In this document: positions 27,783-37,550 of the stretch, one piece after another
How the letters are laid out: the number at the start of each line of letters is the position of its first letter
Numbering within the stretch: the stretch's first letter is position 1
Origin: Bacteroidota bacterium
GTDB taxonomy: Bacteria; Bacteroidota; Bacteroidia; B-17B0; Aurantibacillaceae
DNA length: 64,000 nt
NCBI GenBank assembly: GCA_016708845.1
Contig: JADJFB010000002.1
Coordinates: 124,001 to 188,000 of the forward strand
Direction of reading: 5' to 3'
Made by a program: the position numbers and the translations under genes
The notes under the pieces: model-generated
Seen by the model: only the letters and a program-made list of their open reading frames with translations
What the model was told of the DNA's origin: nothing
Database searches by the model: none

Positions 27783-29462
27783 ATGAAATCTAAAGAAGAA
27801 ATAGAGTACGAAGAAAGAGTTAAAAAGCGAGTCTTGATTTTGAGAGAACTTATGAAGGAGGGAAAAATCAGTTTTGCTGAAAGTATGCGTGCTGGTTTAG
27901 AAGAGAGTTTTTCCAAAGCGAGGTTTGATGAAAATGGACAACCAGACCTTTCTACAATTGATGGCCGTATCCGTTCAATAGCTTTATCGGCGGAACATTT
28001 TGACCATAGAGACAAAATGAAAAGTGCTATTTCACTTAAACAAACTCAGGAAGGATACTTCAACCGAATCTATGGCAATTTCAATCATTTTTATAAAATA
28101 ATGATTGAAAAAAAAGTTTCACCACATCAAGTAGCAAATGCCATTGCATATGGAAAACAATCTATAGACCATTTGGATGAAGCAATAAAACCAATTTTAA
28201 ACGACCTCGAAGAATTTTGGAATTTAGTTGCTGAATCTGGTTATCTCCACCTCGAAGATGATTACAATTCAATCAAAGCCGTTTTTGGAGGAGATTTATT
28301 TCCATCCAATGAAGAAAACATTGCTTCAAAGTGTGGAATATATACAGATACTATAATTCTTCCTTGCCCATTTATAAGATCAAGGCATATGTTTGATGTG
28401 TGGAATAAACAACAAAGAGTATATTTCCTTTTAAAACACGCTTTAAACATTCTACAATATAAAGAACTTGCATTAAGTGAACTTGACAAGCCTATTGTAG
28501 TAATTCTTCCCGACAAAGAGATGATGGATGAATTCGCTTATGAGAACATTGCAAAACTTGGCGAAAAAGATGCACTATATCATGCACAAAAAATCTTTGA
28601 CAGGAAGTTTGAAAGTATAAACGAACTTATGGAATTTGGAAAAAGTTTAGATACTATAGAAAAAGTCGCAAATGAAATAAAAGACCGAAAACGTGTCTTA
28701 TTTGATACTGAATTTAAAGATTCATTAGAACTCCAGATAAAAAATCAAATGGTAAGCGATACCGCTAAAGCTCTAAGAACTGATAATCCAGGAATTATAG
28801 TTTCGATGATGGGTTTCGGTAGAATGAGTGTTTGCAACGAACTATTGATAAAGTCCTCAAAAGTAGGTGGAATTCCGTTAATTGACGCACCAACGTCATG
28901 GGAATATTTTAAATGGAAATTAGAATATGATTCGGAAAGAACTTATCAAAATAGTGATTTTACTAAAATGCATATTGTAAAAGGATTGAATGGACTTGAC
29001 AATACAACACTTCAATGGATTGGAAAAATACCACCAAGTGGACTTATCGAATTACGAAAAAATGGAGCAATAAATGAAATTAGAGAGATTTTATCAAAAG
29101 GAATTAACGAATTAGTATTGGCAAATGAATTTGACTTTAAAGCTACGTCAAATGAAGTATTTAACAATCTAAACTTTGCGTTCAATCAACATCAAGAAAA
29201 TATTAAGAAACTCGTTAACAAGAAATGGAAAATAGCTGGTAAAGATTTTGGTTCTTGGCTTGTAATGGGTTCAGTTGAAATAGCTTCTGCTTGTTTGGGA
29301 ACACCGTTGTATGGGCTTTCAACAGTTGCTTTAAACCAGATAATTGATGCACCAAAACTTAAAGACTTACCTAATACAGTTGAAAAAATGAAAGAAACAG
29401 ATAAAGAAAAACAAAATTTGAAAAAGTCACCTTTGGGTCTGATGTTTAGCTATAAAAAATAA
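27783..29462 (+). CDS. hypothetical protein, 559 residues, accessory region
   Basis: I do not recognise this protein. It is soluble, with no signal peptide. The N-terminal 70 residues are highly charged and helical (YEERVKKRVLILRELMKEG). The middle contains acidic patches and two hydrophobic beta-like stretches (ADNPG-type turn near NPGIIVSMMGFGRM). Near the C-terminus is a hydrophobic stretch (GSWLVMGSVEIASACLG), which may be a buried helix or membrane contact. It is the first of four orphan genes between ligA and the VWA/MoxR pair and is flanked by integron-like inverted cores. Defence or toxin roles are possible but unsupported. Confidence 0.7.
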   Translation: MKSKEEIEYEERVKKRVLILRELMKEGKISFAESMRAGLEESFSKARFDENGQPDLSTIDGRIRSIALSAEHFDHRDKMKSAISLKQTQEGYFNRIYGNFNHFYKIMIEKKVSPHQVANAIAYGKQSIDHLDEAIKPILNDLEEFWNLVAESGYLHLEDDYNSIKAVFGGDLFPSNEENIASKCGIYTDTIILPCPFIRSRHMFDVWNKQQRVYFLLKHALNILQYKELALSELDKPIVVILPDKEMMDEFAYENIAKLGEKDALYHAQKIFDRKFESINELMEFGKSLDTIEKVANEIKDRKRVLFDTEFKDSLELQIKNQMVSDTAKALRTDNPGIIVSMMGFGRMSVCNELLIKSSKVGGIPLIDAPTSWEYFKWKLEYDSERTYQNSDFTKMHIVKGLNGLDNTTLQWIGKIPPSGLIELRKNGAINEIREILSKGINELVLANEFDFKATSNEVFNNLNFAFNQHQENIKKLVNKKWKIAGKDFGSWLVMGSVEIASACLGTPLYGLSTVALNQIIDAPKLKDLPNTVEKMKETDKEKQNLKKSPLGLMFSYKK

Positions 29463-29465
29463 ATA

Positions 29466-29621
29466 ACTACGCATAGCACACGGCTTGTTCCAGCCTAGCA
29501 GACAACAATGCAATTGCAATAGCTGTAGAATTTTTTTTAATTTTTTCTTTGCAATTGCCTAGCAACATTAGTATCTTTATTTAAACATTTCGGCAAACAA
29601 CGGTTCCAAAACGTTAGCAGC
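29466..29621. other. attC-like region between two orphan genes
   Basis: A 156-bp non-coding stretch. It starts with ACTACGCATAGC (complement of the core before the preceding gene) and ends with GTTAGCAGC (29613), whose complement GCTAAC follows the next gene (30241-30246). Inside are ATGCAATTGCAATAGC and TTTGCAATTGCC, an inverted pair around a T-rich loop. The arrangement matches an integron recombination site in outline, but the length and cores are non-canonical. Confidence 0.35.
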
Positions 29622-29627
29622 ATAGTT

Positions 29628-30233
29628 ATGAAAAAGACACTGATAATAACATTAACAATTCTGACATTCATTTCTTGTAAGAAAGAACATCTTTCCGTTG
29701 AAAGTTATTTAGTTGACGAAAGAAATGGTAATCATTTTAATCCATACAATGATGCGAAAGTTAGAATGGTTGTTGACCAAGGCTATGGATATACTGATGA
29801 GCTTGGTAGCTGCCAAGTAGACCAAAACGGATATTACAAAATAGCAATAAAGCATAAAAAAACTGGTTTTAATGTAAGACTTCAACTTAGTGTAGGTGAC
29901 GACTGGCATTTAAATCAAGATCGTAATATGACCGTTAGTAACAATGGTTACTATGACTTTATTATAAAGTGTCCAGTTACGTTAAATAGAGTCATCACAA
30001 ATCAGACATCTACAAATTTTGACTCAATTGCAATTAAAATAACTAATTCAAAAGGGACGACATTTTTTAGACAGCGACTTTGGAATAATACGACTTTAAA
30101 TATATCAAACTTAAAAGGTGACGAGAAAAATTACTTTGTATCAAATATTTATGCAAGTGGTCTTTTTGATACACGTTATGACACAATCTATGCAGATTGT
30201 AGAGCAACCTTGAGTGATAGTATAAATTATTAA
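29628..30233 (+). CDS. hypothetical lipoprotein with transthyretin-like repeat
   Basis: A 201-residue lipoprotein: signal helix and lipobox TFISC (Cys17), then KKEHLSVE. The body is beta-rich with a carboxypeptidase-regulatory-like pattern (DAKVRMVVDQGYGYTDELG, then GYYKIAIKHKKTGF) and a second domain with FDSIAIKITNSKG. Probably anchored in the outer membrane or periplasm. No enzymatic motif is visible. It stands alone with its own cassette-like flanks and has no close relative in the window. Confidence 0.65.
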   Translation: MKKTLIITLTILTFISCKKEHLSVESYLVDERNGNHFNPYNDAKVRMVVDQGYGYTDELGSCQVDQNGYYKIAIKHKKTGFNVRLQLSVGDDWHLNQDRNMTVSNNGYYDFIIKCPVTLNRVITNQTSTNFDSIAIKITNSKGTTFFRQRLWNNTTLNISNLKGDEKNYFVSNIYASGLFDTRYDTIYADCRATLSDSINY

Positions 30234-30354
30234 TTCAGTAGCTAACACACTAAGCAAACAGTTTGGTAGCCAAAATAGAATACATAATGATCACATTCAC
30301 TATTAAATAATTATTTTTACTTTATAAACCAATTAAATCGCGGCTGTATTATAT

Positions 30355-31158
30355 ATGAATCACATTTTAAAGAACATTTTAATTGGCATTGTATTAATTA
30401 GCATACATGCCAATGCTCAATTTAAACCAGTTGAATTAACAGGTAAAATTGGTAAATATTCCATTGAAATGTTTATTACACAATTTGATAAATCAACCAA
30501 ACAGTTTAAGGGAAGCTATAACTATAAAGGAAAAAAAGGTGCGTTACAAATAAAAGGCGAAATAAGGGGTGACTGCATGAGTATTGACGAATTTTTTAAA
30601 AACAAAAATACAGGCTCCTTTTATCTGTCTAAGGAAGATGGTGATTCGCTGAAAGGCTTTTGGAAAGCTGAAAACAAAGATCCTCTAACAGTTTTACTGA
30701 AATATAAAAATGCTGAAACTGCAAAACAACTAGCACCCAATGATTTAATGAGCTTAAATAAAAGCACCTCGAATGACATTGACGGAACTTATAAAGTTGA
30801 ACAGTATTTTATTAGTGATTTGTTTTATCCAAATATTGATTTAGTATTTAATGGCGGCACAGCCAATTTTAAAAAGTTAGGAAATGATTCGTTACAGTTT
30901 TTAGTGGAGATGGTTTGTGGCCCAACCTCCCACATAGCATACGCTAGTGGGAAAGCAGTAAAAAAAGGGAACCTTTATATATACAAAGCCAATATTTCTG
31001 GTGAAGCTGATAATTGGTGCGAGATTACATTTACCTTTAGCAATAAAAAAGTGATAGCCGTTGCTAATGCTTCTTTTGACTGTGGTTTTGGGGCAAGAGC
31101 CTATTTAGATAATGAACTCATTAAAGTCAATAATAAACCTTCATTTAAAAATGAGTAG
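30355..31158 (+). CDS. hypothetical secreted protein, 267 residues
   Basis: Signal peptide IGIVLISIHANAQ followed by a beta-rich domain with GKIGKYSIEMFITQFD, GSYNYKGKKGALQIKGEI and GDSLKGFWKAENK, reading like a small lipocalin-like or barrel fold. A second part has NGGTANFKKLGNDSLQFL and paired cysteines (MVCGPTSH, WCEITF, DCGFGA). Not recognised as a named family. The following lipoprotein gene is 42 bp downstream on the same strand, so the pair may be an operon. Confidence 0.65.
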   Translation: MNHILKNILIGIVLISIHANAQFKPVELTGKIGKYSIEMFITQFDKSTKQFKGSYNYKGKKGALQIKGEIRGDCMSIDEFFKNKNTGSFYLSKEDGDSLKGFWKAENKDPLTVLLKYKNAETAKQLAPNDLMSLNKSTSNDIDGTYKVEQYFISDLFYPNIDLVFNGGTANFKKLGNDSLQFLVEMVCGPTSHIAYASGKAVKKGNLYIYKANISGEADNWCEITFTFSNKKVIAVANASFDCGFGARAYLDNELIKVNNKPSFKNE

Positions 31159-31200
31159 AATTCGTAAATAGTAAATAAAGTAAACGCAAACTATCAAGTC

Positions 31201-31743
31201 ATGAAAGCACTCCTAGCAATATTCAGTTTCATTGTTTTTATTTCTTGTCAAAATACTTCAAGCGAAACAAAGTATTCAGATGTCTTTACCTATTTTGATA
31301 AGAGTTCGAATGACACCATTAAATTTTATGGTTATAAAAATCTTGACACTGCCATTTATTATGCTAAAAAAGAAGATAAAGACATTTTATTAATATTTTC
31401 TGGTTACGCGTGCATGTCAATGCCAGGGCGTGAATGGCAAACACTTAGCCTTTATGGCGACAACAATAAAATACAAAATAACTTTATCATTACTTGGTTA
31501 GCTGTTGACGACAAAAATATTGCTGCTGATACCAGTCAATCTGTTTTTTGGTATGGTGAACAAAGAAAACTCTTAAGTGTTGGCGACCAAAATAAATACT
31601 TTGAGGAGAAAACGTTTAATAAATCTACTCAACCTTTATTTTGTTTTATTGATACAGCAAAAAATGCTTTCGGTAAAATCTTAGGCTACTCTCGAAACGA
31701 AAAAGACGTAAAAGCATTTGTAAATAGTGGTTTTAAAAAATAA
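31201..31743 (+). CDS. thioredoxin-fold lipoprotein with a degenerate active site
   Basis: Lipobox VFISC (Cys16). The body resembles the thioredoxin-like domains fused to DsbD-type proteins: DTAIYYAKKEDKDILLIFSGYAC, then PLFCFIDTAKN. The position where a CxxC would be has SGYACMSMPG, with only one Cys, so it is not a standard disulfide reductase; it may bind a ligand or a thiol partner. It is 42 bp downstream of the secreted protein at 30355. Function unknown. Confidence 0.65.
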   Translation: MKALLAIFSFIVFISCQNTSSETKYSDVFTYFDKSSNDTIKFYGYKNLDTAIYYAKKEDKDILLIFSGYACMSMPGREWQTLSLYGDNNKIQNNFIITWLAVDDKNIAADTSQSVFWYGEQRKLLSVGDQNKYFEEKTFNKSTQPLFCFIDTAKNAFGKILGYSRNEKDVKAFVNSGFKK

Positions 31744-31914
31744 TAGTACAATATGGCATCTAAAACCTATGTTGGCAAAATAAAAGTATTAGCAAGTATA
31801 GGTACAACTTCCAAATAAAACTCTAATTTAATTTGATACAATATTCTATTGTTAAGTTATCCCAAAAACCTATTAATCATTAAACAATACATTACTTTTA
31901 ATGTTACTTAAATT

Positions 31915-33009
31915 ATGATAGGATTTAGATTTTCTAACTACACACAACCCAATCAAACGCCTTTTGATAAACTATTTGATATTTTTAAACAGTTAATTAC
32001 TTATACTAGCGGCGATTTTGATGAAGCCATCAATTGGCTAACAGAGTTGGATAAAGAATATAAATTAACTGAGCCTGATTATACTATTAAAGACTTTATT
32101 GAGGAATTAAAAGACAAAAACTACATCAAATACGACGCTCCAAATTCTGGCAATGTTATTATCACTTCTAAAACCGAACAAGCCATTAGAGCGCAAGCTT
32201 TAGAGAAAATTTTTGGTAAACTAAAAAAAGGAAGTGCCGGAAATCACTCTACCAAATATTCGGGACAAGGTGATGAAATGACCAATGATGTGAGACCTTT
32301 TCAGTTTGGAGATTCATTAGAGCAAATTTCGATGCTCGAATCATTTAAAAACGCTCAAGTGAATAATGGTATTGCCGATTTTCACATGACTGAAAACGAC
32401 TTGGCCGTTTCAGAAAAAGAACACAAAAGTCAAACGTCTACCGTTTTAATGATTGACATTTCGCACTCCATGATTTTGTATGGCGAGGATAGAATTACGC
32501 CAGCTAAAAATGTGGCGATGGCGCTATCTGAATTGATTAAACGAAAATATCCAAAAGACACCCTAGATATTATTGTTTTTGGAAACGATGCTTGGCAAAT
32601 TGAAGTCAAAGATCTCCCCTATTTACAAGTTGGTCCATATCACACTAACACTGTTGCTGGTTTAGAACTAGCCATGGATTTATTGAGAAGACGAAAAAAT
32701 GCCAATAAACAAATCTTCATGATTACTGATGGCAAGCCCACTTGCTTAAAAGAAAACGGACGCTATTATAAAAACAGTAACGGCTTAGATACCAAAATCG
32801 TCAATAAATGTCTAACCTTAGCGCAAAGCTGTCGACGATTAAAAATACCTATTACCACTTTTATGGTGGCTAACGATCCATACTTGCAAAATTTTGTTCA
32901 CGACTTTACAGAAGCTAATCACGGCAAGGCATTTTACACATCCTTACAAGGTTTAGGAGAATTTATTTTCGAAGATTTTGAACGCAATAAAAAAAGAAAT
33001 TTTAAATAA
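31915..33009 (+). CDS. VWA domain protein partner of a MoxR-like ATPase
   Basis: A 364-residue protein with a C-terminal von Willebrand A domain. The MIDAS motif is DISHSM, with a second metal residue in MITDGKPT. The N-terminal 160 residues are helical and charged with a GNHSTKYSGQGDE linker. It lies 14 bp upstream of an AAA+ gene of the MoxR/magnesium-chelatase group. Such pairs act as chaperone-like metal-insertion or complex-remodelling systems; the target here is unknown. The frame is intact. Confidence 0.85.
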   Translation: MIGFRFSNYTQPNQTPFDKLFDIFKQLITYTSGDFDEAINWLTELDKEYKLTEPDYTIKDFIEELKDKNYIKYDAPNSGNVIITSKTEQAIRAQALEKIFGKLKKGSAGNHSTKYSGQGDEMTNDVRPFQFGDSLEQISMLESFKNAQVNNGIADFHMTENDLAVSEKEHKSQTSTVLMIDISHSMILYGEDRITPAKNVAMALSELIKRKYPKDTLDIIVFGNDAWQIEVKDLPYLQVGPYHTNTVAGLELAMDLLRRRKNANKQIFMITDGKPTCLKENGRYYKNSNGLDTKIVNKCLTLAQSCRRLKIPITTFMVANDPYLQNFVHDFTEANHGKAFYTSLQGLGEFIFEDFERNKKRNFK

Positions 33010-33023
33010 CGATCATTCATATT

Positions 33024-34510
33024 ATGACACCAACTATCAACACATTAGGCGAATTAAAAAAATCAGGATACATCAGTAAATCTATTAAAGATGAATTGAG
33101 AGATAACTTGATACAAAAAATTAAAAACAAAGAATCTATTTTTAAAGGTATTTTAGGATATGAAGATACCGTAATTCCTGAAATAGAACGCGCTATCTTA
33201 TCTCGCCATAATATGAATTTACTGGGTTTACGTGGACAAGCTAAAACGCGTATTGCCCGACAAATCGTTGAATTATTAGATGAGTACACTCCTTATATAG
33301 CAGGAAGCGAATTAAATGATGATCCTTTAAATCCTATTTCTAATTCAAGTAAACAATTAATTGCCGAGCAAGGAGACAAAACACCCATTGCTTGGTTACA
33401 TCGTTCTGAACGTTATGTAGAAAAATTAGCCACTCCGGATGTATCTATTTCTGATTTAATTGGAGATGTAGATCCTATAAAAGCTGCTAATTTAAAATTA
33501 AGTTATGCGGATGAACGCGTAATCCATTACGGCATTATACCAAGAAGTAACCGTTGTATTTTTGTGATTAATGAATTACCCGATTTACAAGCACGTATTC
33601 AAGTGGCTTTATTTAATATTTTACAAGAAGGCGATATTCAAATCAGAGGATTTAAATTACGAATACCTTTAGATATTGAATTTATATTTACAGCTAATCC
33701 CGAAGATTACACCAACAGAGGAAGTATTGTGACTCCTTTGAAAGACAGAATTGGAAGTCAGATTTTAACGCACTATCCTAAAAGCATTGAACTGTCAAAA
33801 CAAATTACTGCTCAAGAAGCTAAATTAAGTGTGGCTCAAAAACAACATATTGAAGTCAATGATTTAATTGCTACTTTAATTGAACGTGTTGCCTTTGAAG
33901 CGAGAGAAAGTGAGTACGTGGATTCTAAAAGTGGTGTTTCGGCGCGTTTAACTATTTCGGCTTATGAAAATTTAGTGAGTACTGCCGAACGAAGAATGCT
34001 CATGAACAACGAAGAAAAAACGGTTGCCCGAATTAGTGATTTAATTGGAATTATACCTGCTGTGAATGGTAAAATAGAATTGGTGTATGAAGGCGAGCAA
34101 GAAGGCGCAGGCATTGTTGCTCATAATTTACTTGGCAAAGCTATTAGAAATGAATTTGTGGCAATTTTCCCTGATCCCAAAAAACTAAAACAACGTAAAG
34201 AAGCGAGTCCATATCAGCAAATAGTCAATTGGTTTGGAGAAGGCAATATGATTGATTTAATGCTTTCTGAAAACGACAAAACGTATAAAAAAGTTTAGAA
34301 AGCATTCCGAGTTTAGCAGATTTAGTAGATACCTACACCGAAAAATTAACTAAAAATCAAAAGTTAACAATGATGGAATTTGTGCTATTTGGATTAGCGG
34401 AACATTCGTTAATTGGAAAAAATAATTTGGAAAGAGGTATTCAGTTTAAAGACATTTTAGGCTCCATGTTTTCTGAAAAAGATTTTTTTGGAGATGATAC
34501 TGGAAACTAA
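33024..34510 (+). pseudogene. MoxR/Mg-chelatase-like AAA+ ATPase, frameshift near the C-terminus
   Basis: The main frame (33024-34298) has a Walker A-like loop LLGLRGQAKTRIAR, the Walker B region CIFVINELPDLQARIQ, and sensor FTANPEDYTNRG, typical of ATPases that work with VWA proteins. After YKK the frame stops; adding one A to the A6 run near 34290 continues with SLESIPSLADLVDTYTEKL and ends DFFGDDTGN at 34510, giving about 495 residues. The paired VWA gene is directly upstream, so the two form a two-gene unit. Confidence 0.82.
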
Positions 34511-34531
34511 GAATTAATAAAAAAAAGAAAA

Positions 34532-34930
34532 CTAGTTTTCAGAAATAGAAATCATTTTAAATGGCAAATCAACCATGCCTTCAAAATTTTTGCCAGCAGC
34601 TAAAATATCTTCGTCGTTTTCTTCGTAAATCCAATTAATAGTAACTGGTGAACCTTTGCCTTTATTATATTTTTCAAGCTTTTTAAACACACTTAACAAA
34701 CAAGCGGAAGAACTACTGTTATAATATTCTAATTGAATATTTAAGATAGTGGCATTTTTAGGGTTTGGATCTGCTAAATATTTATCAAGTGCTGCAAATA
34801 ATGGATTATAAAATTCAATGGAATTTTCAGGAATGGAACGACCAGAAATAGTTAATTCTCCTTTTTCTAAATCAAAATTAATATCAGGAGTATTTGATGT
34901 ACCGTTAATTGAATATTTTTCCATGACCAT
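34532..34930 (-). CDS. SiaC family regulatory phosphoprotein (DUF1987)
   Basis: A 132-residue protein matching the DUF1987/SiaC group: ISGRSIPENSIEFYNPLFAAL, LNIQLEYYNSSSSACLLSVF (phosphorylatable Ser/Thr cluster) and INWIYEENDEDILAAG. In Pseudomonas, SiaC is switched by a kinase (SiaB) and a PP2C phosphatase (SiaA) and controls a diguanylate cyclase; STAS-like. A SpoIIE-type phosphatase is encoded at 47.4 kb, a possible but unproven partner. Monocistronic and convergent with the MoxR gene. Confidence 0.85.
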   Translation of the reverse strand: MVMEKYSINGTSNTPDINFDLEKGELTISGRSIPENSIEFYNPLFAALDKYLADPNPKNATILNIQLEYYNSSSSACLLSVFKKLEKYNKGKGSPVTINWIYEENDEDILAAGKNFEGMVDLPFKMISISEN

Positions 34931-35041
34931 AAATTAAATGCAGACAATTCAAAATGACATTGTTTACATCAGTAAATTTAAAGAATTTTCTTATAAATAG
35001 TATATAATACTCGTGAAACTTTAAAATTAATAAGTGAAATG

Positions 35042-35737
35042 CTAGTTTAACTGAGCGAACAATTCATCTAGCTCCGTTTGTGTTAAATCGCGCCATTCTC
35101 CAATTTTTAGCTTATCTAGCTTGATATTCATGACACGAATTCGTTGAAGCTTTATTACTTGATAATCAAAGGCGTTACACATTCGACGAATCTGTCTGTT
35201 TAAACCCTGAGTTAAGGTAATTCTGAAAATTCGTTTTGAGTTTGGTTCTCTTGAAACCACACATGGTTTTGTTCTGATACCTTGAATATCAATTCCTTCT
35301 GATATTTCCTTTAAAAAGGCTGTTCTTACTGGTAAGTTAAGCGTCACAATGTATTCTTTTTCATGCTCAAACTTCGAATTGCCAATTTTATTGATAATCT
35401 CACCATGGTTAGTCAATAAAATCAATCCTTCCGACTCTTTATCTAATCGCCCAACAGGGTAAATAGCTTGCGAATGACCAATAGCATCAATGATATTGTT
35501 TTCTATTTTTTCGGAGGTACATTCAATGCCTTTAGGCTTGTTGTAAACAATATAGGTTGGAATAAACTCTTTCTTTTTAAGTTCTACTCCATCAATCAAT
35601 ATAACGTCTCCTTCAGTAATTTTTGTACTGAAATTTGCAACCTTACCGTTTACAGTTACACGCTTAGCATCCACTAATTCATATGCCTTACGACGTGATG
35701 TAAAACCTGAGTGACCTATGTATTTATCTACTTTCAT
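35042..35737 (-). CDS. 23S rRNA pseudouridine synthase (RluB/RluF-like)
   Basis: A 231-residue enzyme with an N-terminal S4 RNA-binding domain (YIGHSGFTSRRKAYELVDAKRV) and the RsuA-type catalytic segment YPVGRLDKESEGLILLTN, which carries the catalytic Asp. The C-terminal motif GLNRQIRRMCNAF is typical of RluF. Length and motifs are complete. It starts 3 bp after the DEAD helicase stop on the same strand, so the two RNA-maturation genes probably share a transcript. Confidence 0.88.
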   Translation of the reverse strand: MKVDKYIGHSGFTSRRKAYELVDAKRVTVNGKVANFSTKITEGDVILIDGVELKKKEFIPTYIVYNKPKGIECTSEKIENNIIDAIGHSQAIYPVGRLDKESEGLILLTNHGEIINKIGNSKFEHEKEYIVTLNLPVRTAFLKEISEGIDIQGIRTKPCVVSREPNSKRIFRITLTQGLNRQIRRMCNAFDYQVIKLQRIRVMNIKLDKLKIGEWRDLTQTELDELFAQLN

Positions 35738-35740
35738 TTC

Positions 35741-36973
35741 TTATTTTTTCTTCTTCTTTTTGCCTTTATATGCTTTATCTTCTTTCTCGGCATCAGCAAT
35801 TAATTTCTTCCAATTATCATTCACATCTTCCGTTAAAGCTAATGTTTCGCTGTAATCAGCTTTATCAACTGATAATACCGTTACTTTTTTATCCATAAAG
35901 CTTTCAATCTCATCTAACACAGGCTTTTCTTCTGGGCTACAAAACGATACTGCCACGCCTTTGTTATTTCCTCTACCTGTTCGCCCTACTCTATGCACAT
36001 AATTTTCAGCAACATCTGGTAAATCATAATTCACCACATAATCCACATTAGCAATATCAACACCACGCGCACTAATGTCTGTAGCAATTAATAATTTAAA
36101 GTCGCCGTTCTTAAAACCGTTCATTACTTCCAAACGATTTTCTTGATCTTTACCACCGTGCATGGTTTGGCTTTTAATACCAACTCTGTTCATGGCTTCA
36201 TATACGCGCTCTGCACGCACTTTTGTTCTTACAAATACCAATATTCTACTTTCAGGATTTTCATTTACAATTCGCTCCAAAAAGAAACGTTTGTCATCCA
36301 TGCTCACAAACATTACGGAATGAGTCACATTTTTTGAAACCGGATCTTTGGGAGATATTTGAATTCGGATAGCATTACGTACAATTGAATACGCTAGTTT
36401 CTTGATCTTCTCGTTTATCGTTGCTGAAAAGAACAAAGTTTGACGGTGACGTGGCAAATATTTAATTAAGTCTTCAATATCTTTATAAAAGCCTAAATCC
36501 AACATTAAATCGGCCTCATCCAACACTAATACTTTTATTTCTCTTAATTTTAAATAACCTTGATTTACTAAATCAAACACACGACCAGGTGTGGCAATCA
36601 CAATATCAACGCCTTGATGTAATTTTTCAATTTGCGGATCTTGATCTACTCCACCATAAATACCAAGTGTTGTAACGCTTGTATATTTAGCTAGTTTATC
36701 AAACACTTCCGTAATTTGTATCGCTAACTCGTGAGTAGGCACCATCACAATAGCTTGCACACCTTGACCTACGCCAGCTTTTTCAATTAAATGAATAATA
36801 GGAATAGCAAAAGCTGCTGTTTTACCAGTTCCCGTTTGCGCAATAGCCAAAACATCTTCGCCATTTAAAATGTTAGGAATAGCTTTAAACTGAATATCAG
36901 TTGGACGCCTAAATCCTAATTCTTGTAAACTTTGTTTTAGTTCAGGGATAATGTGGTATTCTTCAAACTTCAT
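35741..36973 (-). CDS. DEAD-box RNA helicase (RhlE-like)
   Basis: A 410-residue helicase core with the Q-motif region TDIQFKAIP, motif I AQTGTGKTAAFA, motif II VLDEADLM, motif III SATI, motif VI HRVGRTGRG and a short basic tail (KGKKKKKK). RhlE-type enzymes act in ribosome assembly or RNA turnover. The promoter -7 box is only 5 nt before the ATG, so the transcript may be leaderless. The pseudouridine synthase gene follows after 3 bp. Confidence 0.9.
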   Translation of the reverse strand: MKFEEYHIIPELKQSLQELGFRRPTDIQFKAIPNILNGEDVLAIAQTGTGKTAAFAIPIIHLIEKAGVGQGVQAIVMVPTHELAIQITEVFDKLAKYTSVTTLGIYGGVDQDPQIEKLHQGVDIVIATPGRVFDLVNQGYLKLREIKVLVLDEADLMLDLGFYKDIEDLIKYLPRHRQTLFFSATINEKIKKLAYSIVRNAIRIQISPKDPVSKNVTHSVMFVSMDDKRFFLERIVNENPESRILVFVRTKVRAERVYEAMNRVGIKSQTMHGGKDQENRLEVMNGFKNGDFKLLIATDISARGVDIANVDYVVNYDLPDVAENYVHRVGRTGRGNNKGVAVSFCSPEEKPVLDEIESFMDKKVTVLSVDKADYSETLALTEDVNDNWKKLIADAEKEDKAYKGKKKKKK

Positions 36974-36977
36974 AGTG

Positions 36978-36985
36978 CAAAGGTA
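36978..36985 (-). promoter_or_regulatory. -7 promoter box for the DEAD helicase, possible leaderless start
   Basis: TACCTTTG on the minus strand ends 4 nt before the ATG at 36973. A transcription start 5-8 nt after the box would fall on or next to the start codon. No clear TTG lies at the -33 distance. Confidence 0.45.
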
Positions 36986-37130
36986 ACAGAATTTAATAAA
37001 GCTGATTTTGGCATGTAATGTTTAAAAAAAACAGCTCATAAAACACTATTTAACAGATACCTAAATCATTTTCATCGTAAATAATTTGATATTCATCGAC
37101 AAATGTATTATCTTTAAAATTCATATATTT

Positions 37131-37550
37131 ATGAATATCCTAACAAAAAATAGTACTGCTGTTATTTCAAGAAAAGAAATACCAAATGTTATTACTGTTA
37201 TTTTAAGTTCAGATCATATTATTGAAGTAAAATGGAGTGAAGCCCTAACTGAAATTGAAAAAGAACATTTAATCAATTTAACAACTATTATCAAAGAATT
37301 AGGGCATGGAAAAAAAATGTTAGTATACATTGACACCTACAACTTTATGGCAATCACTTCTGAAGCCAGAGAATACGCTGCCACCAAAGAAGCGAGTCAA
37401 TATACATTAGCAAACGCCGTATTAGTAGATTCGTTGCCAAAAAAAATATTATTTAATTTTTACATGAAAATTAATAAACCAGTTGTTCAAACAAAAGGCT
37501 TTAGTTCAAAAGAAAGCGCTATTAACTGGTTAAAAGAATGGCAATTTTAA
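37131..37550 (+). CDS. small STAS/SpoIIAA-like protein of unknown function
   Basis: Start chosen at MNILTKNSTAV, since the longer frame begins in non-coding AT-rich sequence; this gives 139 residues. Pattern of alternating strands and helices (VITVILSSDHIIEVKW, GHGKKMLVYIDTYNFM, ANAVLVDSLPKKILFNFY) resembles small SpoIIAA/STAS-like proteins common in this phylum. No catalytic residues are evident. It is convergent with the 87-residue gene, with stops adjacent. Assignment is by fold-like pattern, not by motif. Confidence 0.6.
   Translation: MNILTKNSTAVISRKEIPNVITVILSSDHIIEVKWSEALTEIEKEHLINLTTIIKELGHGKKMLVYIDTYNFMAITSEAREYAATKEASQYTLANAVLVDSLPKKILFNFYMKINKPVVQTKGFSSKESAINWLKEWQF

Noticed and set aside
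34527..34540. GAAAACTAGTTTTC palindrome as a terminator between MoxR and siaC
   Set aside because: AT-rich, overlaps the siaC stop, and lacks a proper loop; too weak to call.
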